Shown: positions 5,865-8,369 of the stretch, in pieces
How positions within the stretch are numbered: the stretch's first letter is position 1
Layout: each line of letters begins with the position of its first letter
DNA from: an uncultured Bacteroidales bacterium
GTDB lineage: Bacteria > Bacteroidota > Bacteroidia > Bacteroidales > UBA932
Length of the DNA: 8,369 nt
Direction: 5' to 3'
Assembly (NCBI GenBank): GCA_946530505.1
Contig: CAMNAD010000061.1
Coordinates: 1-8,369, forward strand
Notes under the pieces: model-generated
Database searches by the model: none
What the model saw: the letters and a program-made list of their open reading frames with translations, nothing else
Told to the model about the DNA's origin: nothing
Made by a program: the position numbers and the translations under genes

Positions 5865-7690
5865 AGTGCCTGCATATCGTGGAGTTTGCGGTAATAACCG
5901 TTCAGTGCAATCAGTTCATCGTGCCTGCCACGCTCTACAATGCGGCCATTATCTATGACAATAATCTCATCCGCATCTTTTATGGTACTCAGCCTGTGCG
6001 CTATGGCTACGGTGGTCCTGTTGCTCATAAGGCGTTCCAGAGCCTCCTGGACAGCACGCTCGCTTTCGGTATCGAGGGCGGCCGTAGCTTCGTCGAGAAT
6101 AAGGATGGGAGGGTTCTTGAGGATAGCTCTGGCAATGCTGATCCGCTGGCGCTGACCGCCGCTGAGCTTGCACCCGCGGTCGCCGACATTGGTCTGGTAG
6201 CCTTCTTCTTTTTCCATTATGAACTCGTGGGCATTGGCAATCTTGGCGGCCTCAATGACCTGCTCTTCAGTCGCTCCTTCCACACCGAAGGCTATGTTGT
6301 TGAAAATGGTATCGTTGAACAGGATGGGTTCCTGATTCACATTCCCCATCAATGCCCTGAGGCTGTCGAGCTTGAATTCGCGGATGTCGGTGCCGTCAAG
6401 GGTGATGCGCCCTTCATTAACGTCGTAGAAACGGGGAAGCAGATCCACCAGAGTCGATTTCCCTCCTCCGGAAGCTCCTACTATCGCGATGGTCTTGCCC
6501 TTGGGAATTTCAAGGTTGATGTCGGACAGTATCTGACGGGTGCCGTCATAGCTGAATCCCACACCATCGAAGCGTATGCTTCCATCGAACGACGTTATAT
6601 CCTTCGCCCCCTCGGAATCCTTGATGGTGTTGCGGGCGTCGAGTATACGGTCGATCCTTTCCATCGAGGCAAGCCCCTTGGGAATGTTGTAAGCAGCCTT
6701 GGAAAGGTCTTTGATGGGTTGTATGATGCTGTAGAGTATGGTCATGAAATAGATGAAGGTAGGGGCGTCGATGAACGAGTTGTCTCCCACGATCAAGGCT
6801 CCGCCTACGCAGAGTACGATGCAGATCATTACGGTCCCGAGGAATTCACTGACCGGGTGAGCAAGCGCCTGTCGCGTGGCGACCCTTGCATTCTTGCGCC
6901 TCATTGCGTCGGTGACTTTGCCGAAGCGCAGGCTCATGACTTTCTCGGCAAGGAACGCCTTGATGACCCTCAGGCCTCCGAGTGTCTCTTCTACCTGACT
7001 CATCGTATCGCTCCAAAGAGCCTGTGCCTCAGTGGATTTCTTCTTGAGGTTGCGTCCGATCACCCCCATCAGCCATATCATCAAGGGAGCGAAAACCAGT
7101 ACGAATACCGTCAGTTTCCACGAAATGGCAATCAGGGTGCCAAGATAGAATATGATCAGGATAGGGTTCTTTATAATCATATCCAGCGAACCCGTAATCG
7201 AATTCTCTACCTCCTGCACATCTCCGCTCATACGGGCTATGATATCGCCTTTGCGTTCCTGCGAGAAGAACCCCAGCGGCAGGGAAAGAATCTTGTTGTA
7301 GATCTCCATGCGCATATCTTTCACGATGCCGGTGCGGAGTGGCACCATGACTGCAGTGGACCCGAAATAGCAAGCAGTCTTCAGGGCGGTCATGGCTATC
7401 ATAACGGCCGAAAGGCTGATGAGGGTGACGACAGGACCGTGCTCTGCGTTATACTGGCTGACGAACCAGTTGAAGTTGTTTGCAAGGGTTTTCATAAGTT
7501 CTCCGCTGCCCCAGGGAATGAATTCGTATACCGTGTCATCCATCTGGAAAATAATTCTGAGAACCGGTATGATGAGGGCGAAAGAGAATATGTTGAATAC
7601 GGCGCTGAGAACGTTCATCAGCACCGATCCTCCAAGATATTTGCTGTAGGGGCTTACATAGCGCCTCAGCATATTCCAGAAAGCTTTCAT
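5861..7690 (-). CDS. MsbA-like ABC exporter, fused permease and ATPase
   Basis: A 609-aa half-transporter expected to work as a homodimer in the inner membrane, exporting a lipid or other hydrophobic substrate. The N-terminal part (about 1-340) has six hydrophobic segments of the type I exporter fold, including stretches near 20-45, 86-112, 172-205 and 283-325, with the coupling-helix region LPLGFFSQERKGDIIARMSGD (137-157) typical of MsbA/Sav1866 relatives. The ATPase domain (about 370-605) is complete: Walker A GASGGGKST (405-413), Q-loop Q453, signature LSGGQ (509-513), Walker B ILILDE (529-534), D-loop ALD (538-540) and switch H565. Length is usual. Possible cargoes are lipid A core, a lipid-linked glycan or a drug; the sequence does not decide. 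Its stop overlaps the VanZ-family gene start, and its ATG directly abuts a perfect inverted repeat. Confidence 0.93.
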   Translation of the reverse strand: MKAFWNMLRRYVSPYSKYLGGSVLMNVLSAVFNIFSFALIIPVLRIIFQMDDTVYEFIPWGSGELMKTLANNFNWFVSQYNAEHGPVVTLISLSAVMIAMTALKTACYFGSTAVMVPLRTGIVKDMRMEIYNKILSLPLGFFSQERKGDIIARMSGDVQEVENSITGSLDMIIKNPILIIFYLGTLIAISWKLTVFVLVFAPLMIWLMGVIGRNLKKKSTEAQALWSDTMSQVEETLGGLRVIKAFLAEKVMSLRFGKVTDAMRRKNARVATRQALAHPVSEFLGTVMICIVLCVGGALIVGDNSFIDAPTFIYFMTILYSIIQPIKDLSKAAYNIPKGLASMERIDRILDARNTIKDSEGAKDITSFDGSIRFDGVGFSYDGTRQILSDINLEIPKGKTIAIVGASGGGKSTLVDLLPRFYDVNEGRITLDGTDIREFKLDSLRALMGNVNQEPILFNDTIFNNIAFGVEGATEEQVIEAAKIANAHEFIMEKEEGYQTNVGDRGCKLSGGQRQRISIARAILKNPPILILDEATAALDTESERAVQEALERLMSNRTTVAIAHRLSTIKDADEIIVIDNGRIVERGRHDELIALNGYYRKLHDMQAL

Positions 7691-7709
7691 ATTATCTTAC
7701 AAAGATAAT
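7691..7709 (-). promoter_or_regulatory. Perfect inverted repeat overlapping a promoter-like box in front of the ABC exporter
   Basis: The 24-nt gap between the hydrolase and exporter genes contains the minus-strand sequence ATTATCTTTGTAAGATAAT: two perfect 8-bp arms around TGT, ending at the base next to the exporter ATG. Within it, TATCTTTG (7700-7707) is a perfect match to the Bacteroidota -7 box TAnnTTTG, and 19 bases upstream lies TATG (7727-7730), three of four matches to the -33 TTTG. It could be a promoter with an operator, or an AT-rich hairpin at the translation start. Any transcript would have a leader of only a few bases, so promoter activity is uncertain. Confidence 0.4.
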
Positions 7710-7714
7710 CAAAA

Positions 7715-8369
7715 TTACAATATGAACATAGGCGAGGCTGTTTGCCTGGGTAGTGCCAGGAGCCTTACGGCCGTGCCTTCGACTGCCGTGGAGCTGGCTT
7801 CTATTGCCTTGCGCGGAGTGTTGTTGTTCTCACTGAGGTGGCAGAGGAAGACGTTTGCAAGGCCCGGATGCATAAAATCGCGGATTGCATCGGCGCATTC
7901 TTCGTTCGATAGATGCCCGTGCCCTCCGCATATACGGTCCTGCAATTCGGGAGGATATGAGCCGGAACGCAGCATGTCGAGGTCGTAGTTCGATTCAATC
8001 ACCACGGTGGAAGCCTGCGAGGCATAACTCAAGGCTTCATCTGTCATTCGGCCTATGTCGGTCATTATCACAAAGATGTAGCCTTTGAGATCAAGGCAGT
8101 AGCCTACAGTCTGAGTAGCATCGTGAGGCACGATGAAGTACTTGGCCCGGATTTTTCCCGGGACAATTTCCGACCAGTCTCTATCGTTGAGGTTCTTGAC
8201 CACAGGACCAAGATATTCGCCAGTCATCCAGTGTGTTGCAAGGGAAGAACGGAGTTTTCGTGTCATCCAGACAGGCTTCAGCAGCCGCTTGCAGTATGGC
8301 CCAAGATTGTGGATGTGGTCCATATGGTCGTGGGTTATCAGAACGGGGTCAATGTCATCGTAGGTGAAT
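7715..8369 (-). CDS. Metallo-beta-lactamase-fold hydrolase, YycJ/WalJ type (5' end outside window)
   Basis: The reading frame is open to the window edge. An in-frame ATG at 8321-8323 is not the true start, because the codons upstream of it read ...ITHDHMDH..., so the catalytic HxHxDH metal-binding motif of the metallo-beta-lactamase fold straddles that codon. Counting from that ATG, further ligand candidates are H67 (VPHDA), D89 (MTDIG), H135/H137 (GHGHLSNEE) and H162 (CHLSENNNTP). The strings SNYDLDMLRSGSYP, GHLSNEE and HLSENNNTP are characteristic of the YycJ/WalJ branch, cytoplasmic proteins of this fold that in Firmicutes are linked to cell-wall control and in vitro nuclease activity. The role in Bacteroidota is not established. 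The N-terminal 50 or so residues are missing. The gene precedes the ABC exporter by 24 nt on the same strand. Confidence 0.88.
   Translation of the reverse strand, partial: FTYDDIDPVLITHDHMDHIHNLGPYCKRLLKPVWMTRKLRSSLATHWMTGEYLGPVVKNLNDRDWSEIVPGKIRAKYFIVPHDATQTVGYCLDLKGYIFVIMTDIGRMTDEALSYASQASTVVIESNYDLDMLRSGSYPPELQDRICGGHGHLSNEECADAIRDFMHPGLANVFLCHLSENNNTPRKAIEASSTAVEGTAVRLLALPRQTASPMFIL

Noticed and set aside
5879..7708. An uninterrupted plus-strand reading frame of 609 codons opposite the ABC exporter
   Set aside because: It mirrors the exporter gene codon for codon and its translation has no recognisable motif or hydrophobic pattern. The minus-strand frame has every ABC motif intact. The open antisense frame is most simply explained by codon bias in the real gene.
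1..8369. CRISPR array, insertion sequence, integrase site or toxin-antitoxin pair
   Set aside because: No spaced direct repeats, terminal inverted repeats, transposase or recombinase motifs or small paired genes were seen. The partial tRNA gene could in principle be an integration site, but its 3' end is outside the window.

Overview
The window looks like a chromosomal segment of a Bacteroidota bacterium, most likely of the order Bacteroidales. Three things point there: a textbook Bacteroidota sigma-type promoter (TTTG, 20 bp, TACCTTTG) in front of a tRNA gene; start codons with little or no Shine-Dalgarno sequence; and a large secreted protein of a kind seen mainly in this group. Base composition is mixed, roughly half GC by eye. 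I see no mobile element, CRISPR array, rRNA or clear phage gene.

Layout, left to right. Positions 1-54 hold most of a tRNA-Lys(UUU) gene on the minus strand, cut by the window edge, with its promoter at 70-101. A roughly 110-bp intergenic region separates it from a divergent plus-strand gene (165-1097) for a short mannose-1-phosphate guanylyltransferase, which would make GDP-mannose for glycan synthesis. This gene converges, with a 10-nt gap, on a tight run of five minus-strand genes filling the rest of the window.

Read in the direction of transcription, that run is: a metallo-beta-lactamase-fold hydrolase of the YycJ/WalJ type (5' end outside the window); a 609-aa MsbA-like ABC exporter; a 135-aa VanZ-family membrane protein whose ATG overlaps the exporter stop codon (ATGA); a 977-aa secreted multidomain protein combining an amidase_3-like zinc site, a golvesin-type beta domain inserted inside it, a fibronectin-III-like domain and an unassigned C-terminal domain; and aspartate ammonia-lyase (aspA). 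Gaps are 24, -4, 4 and 4 nt, so the last four genes are probably one transcription unit. A promoter-like box inside a perfect 19-bp inverted repeat lies just in front of the exporter gene.

Taken together the exporter, VanZ protein and secreted amidase-like protein suggest an envelope or cell-wall theme, with a central metabolic enzyme (aspartate to fumarate plus ammonia) appended at the end. The least ordinary items are the architecture of the 977-aa protein, the shortened guanylyltransferase, and the inverted repeat at the start of the exporter gene. I found nothing that I can defend as a wholly new system.
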